Source: Pelobacter sp. UBA6093 (GTDB lineage Bacteria; Desulfobacterota; Desulfuromonadia; Desulfuromonadales; Syntrophotaleaceae). From it: a stretch of DNA of 7,249 bases. A program made the position numbers and the translations under genes. Under the pieces are notes generated by a model that was given only the letters and a program-made list of their open reading frames with translations, was not told the DNA's origin and made no database searches. Below, piece by piece: positions 6,703 to 7,249 of this stretch. The stretch's first letter is position 1. Every line of letters begins with the position of its first letter. Where the stretch lies: NCBI GenBank assembly GCA_002435955.1, contig DIWZ01000030.1, positions 87,938-95,186 of the forward strand, in the 5' to 3' direction.

Positions 6703-6705
6703 ATC
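6664..6705. repeat. Heptamer tandem array, YGACCAA-type x6 (last degenerate)
   Basis: Six successive 7-base units read TGACCAA, TGACTAG, TGACCAA, CGACCAA, CGACCAA and a degenerate TGACATC that runs almost to the stop codon of A at 6709. On the other strand the main unit is TTGGTCA/TTGGTCG. It is related to, and inverted against, the array at 6610-6637; the 26 bases between them are not repetitive. The unit sequence matches the consensus I remember for cyanobacterial STRR2, which is a resemblance only and not evidence of a cyanobacterial host. Confidence 0.85.
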
Positions 6706-6708
6706 ACC

Positions 6709-7224
6709 CTACCAATCCTTGAAGCCGAGAGCCTTTTCGGCCAGGGTGACTTCAACGATCTTCGGACCGACAGCTTTGCTGACCGTGAAATTCTCGGTCA
6801 TGAGGAAATCCGCCCCGCCCTTGGACTTGCCGATGAAGGTCACCTGCAGGTCGTGGTCACCGGTGGTGACATTGCCGGTATAAAGCCGCTGCACCCCGCC
6901 GTTGCGCAGGGCTTCGAGCTCCTTGAAGGTGTACAGATGATCGGCCACCGGCTTGCCGGCGAGCTGAAGCTTGACCGCATCGAGACGAAACTGTTCGCCC
7001 TCGGCCAGAGATATGAACACCGCCACCTGGGTATCGGACGGGTAGAGCAGCTTCTCTTCGAGCTGGTACAGCTGCGCCGCAATCCCGAGCACGTCGCCCT
7101 TGATATCCTGAACCTGTTCATCCAGGCCTTTCATCTGCTCCTTCGAGATGTCTTCCGCATAAGCGGAGAAACTCAAGACCAGCACCGCCATCGTAAACGC
7201 GAAATATCCCCAGACTTTCCTCAT
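6709..7224 (-). CDS. Secreted protein A: coiled-coil plus beta-rich domain, unknown function
   Basis: A complete 171-residue protein. Residues 1-23 form a classical signal peptide (basic start, hydrophobic core, AYA at 21-23 before Glu24), so the mature protein should be periplasmic or outer-membrane associated. Residues 25-60 look helical and coiled-coil-like. From about residue 66 onward the pattern alternates as in beta strands (QVAVFISL, VQRLYTGNV, HDLQVTFIGK, PKIVEVTLA). I see no catalytic motif, helix-turn-helix or further membrane segment. The ATG is supported by a purine-rich GGAAGGTG ending four bases upstream. It is the first gene of the visible series, but a TAG at 7238-7240 lies just upstream, so another gene may end there. 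I vaguely recall relatives beside ExbB/ExbD and TPR genes, some carrying a transcriptional-regulator label; the export signal argues against a DNA-binding role. The CDS is secure, the function is not. Confidence 0.88.
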   Translation of the reverse strand: MRKVWGYFAFTMAVLVLSFSAYAEDISKEQMKGLDEQVQDIKGDVLGIAAQLYQLEEKLLYPSDTQVAVFISLAEGEQFRLDAVKLQLAGKPVADHLYTFKELEALRNGGVQRLYTGNVTTGDHDLQVTFIGKSKGGADFLMTENFTVSKAVGPKIVEVTLAEKALGFKDW

Positions 7225-7249
7225 GTTTCACCTTCCGCTAAGCAGTTGT

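Noticed and set aside
6610..6705. CRISPR-like array in the A/B spacer
   Set aside because: Units are only 7 bases and contiguous, with no spacers of regular length and no cas genes in view.
7225..7249. Possible end of an upstream minus-strand gene (frame ending in TAG at 7238-7240)
   Set aside because: Only three codons are visible before the window edge; any frame has a stop this often by chance, so no feature is called.

Overview
The window reads as one stretch of a moderately GC-rich bacterial chromosome whose recognisable genes all lie on the minus strand and run from high to low coordinates. Five genes follow one another: A (6709-7224), B (4644-6554), C (1333-4647), D (573-1295) and E (226-540). 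Every product begins with an export signal. A, B and E have cleavable signal peptides. C and D have lipoprotein signals with the lipid-bearing Cys at residue 18 and residue 33. This is therefore a pure cell-envelope module of a diderm (Gram-negative) bacterium. The protein style and the short intergenic repeats suggest a deltaproteobacterial-type host (Desulfuromonadales/Geobacter-like). That is inference; a gammaproteobacterium is not excluded.

Layout: A is a small secreted protein with a helical/coiled-coil N-terminal part and a beta-rich C-terminal part. A 154-nt spacer follows, holding two facing heptamer repeat arrays that can fold into a long hairpin ending in a U5 run. B is a 636-residue periplasmic helical-repeat protein with a long charged helical/coiled-coil C-terminal half. 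B and C overlap by the four bases ATGA, so they are probably translationally coupled. C is a 1104-residue lipoprotein made largely of TPR-like helical repeats, with a LysM (peptidoglycan-binding) domain near its C-terminus. After 37 nt comes D, a 240-residue lipoprotein with about four TPRs. After 32 nt comes E, a 104-residue secreted protein with a very strong ribosome binding site. The last 225 bases hold no convincing gene. They contain a hexamer array and a repeat-like imperfect palindrome that runs to the window edge.

Working model (inference): B, C and D are scaffold proteins on the periplasmic face of the outer membrane and in the periplasm. Such TPR sets are known beside ExbB/ExbD(TolQ/TolR)/TonB-like energy-transducing operons and in the Myxococcus Glt/Agl envelope machinery. 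No motor gene is inside this window; if there is one, it would most likely lie above 7249. The most distinctive features are the LysM domain placed inside the C-terminal helical region of C and the repeat hairpin between A and B. No wholly new system can be demonstrated from the sequence alone.
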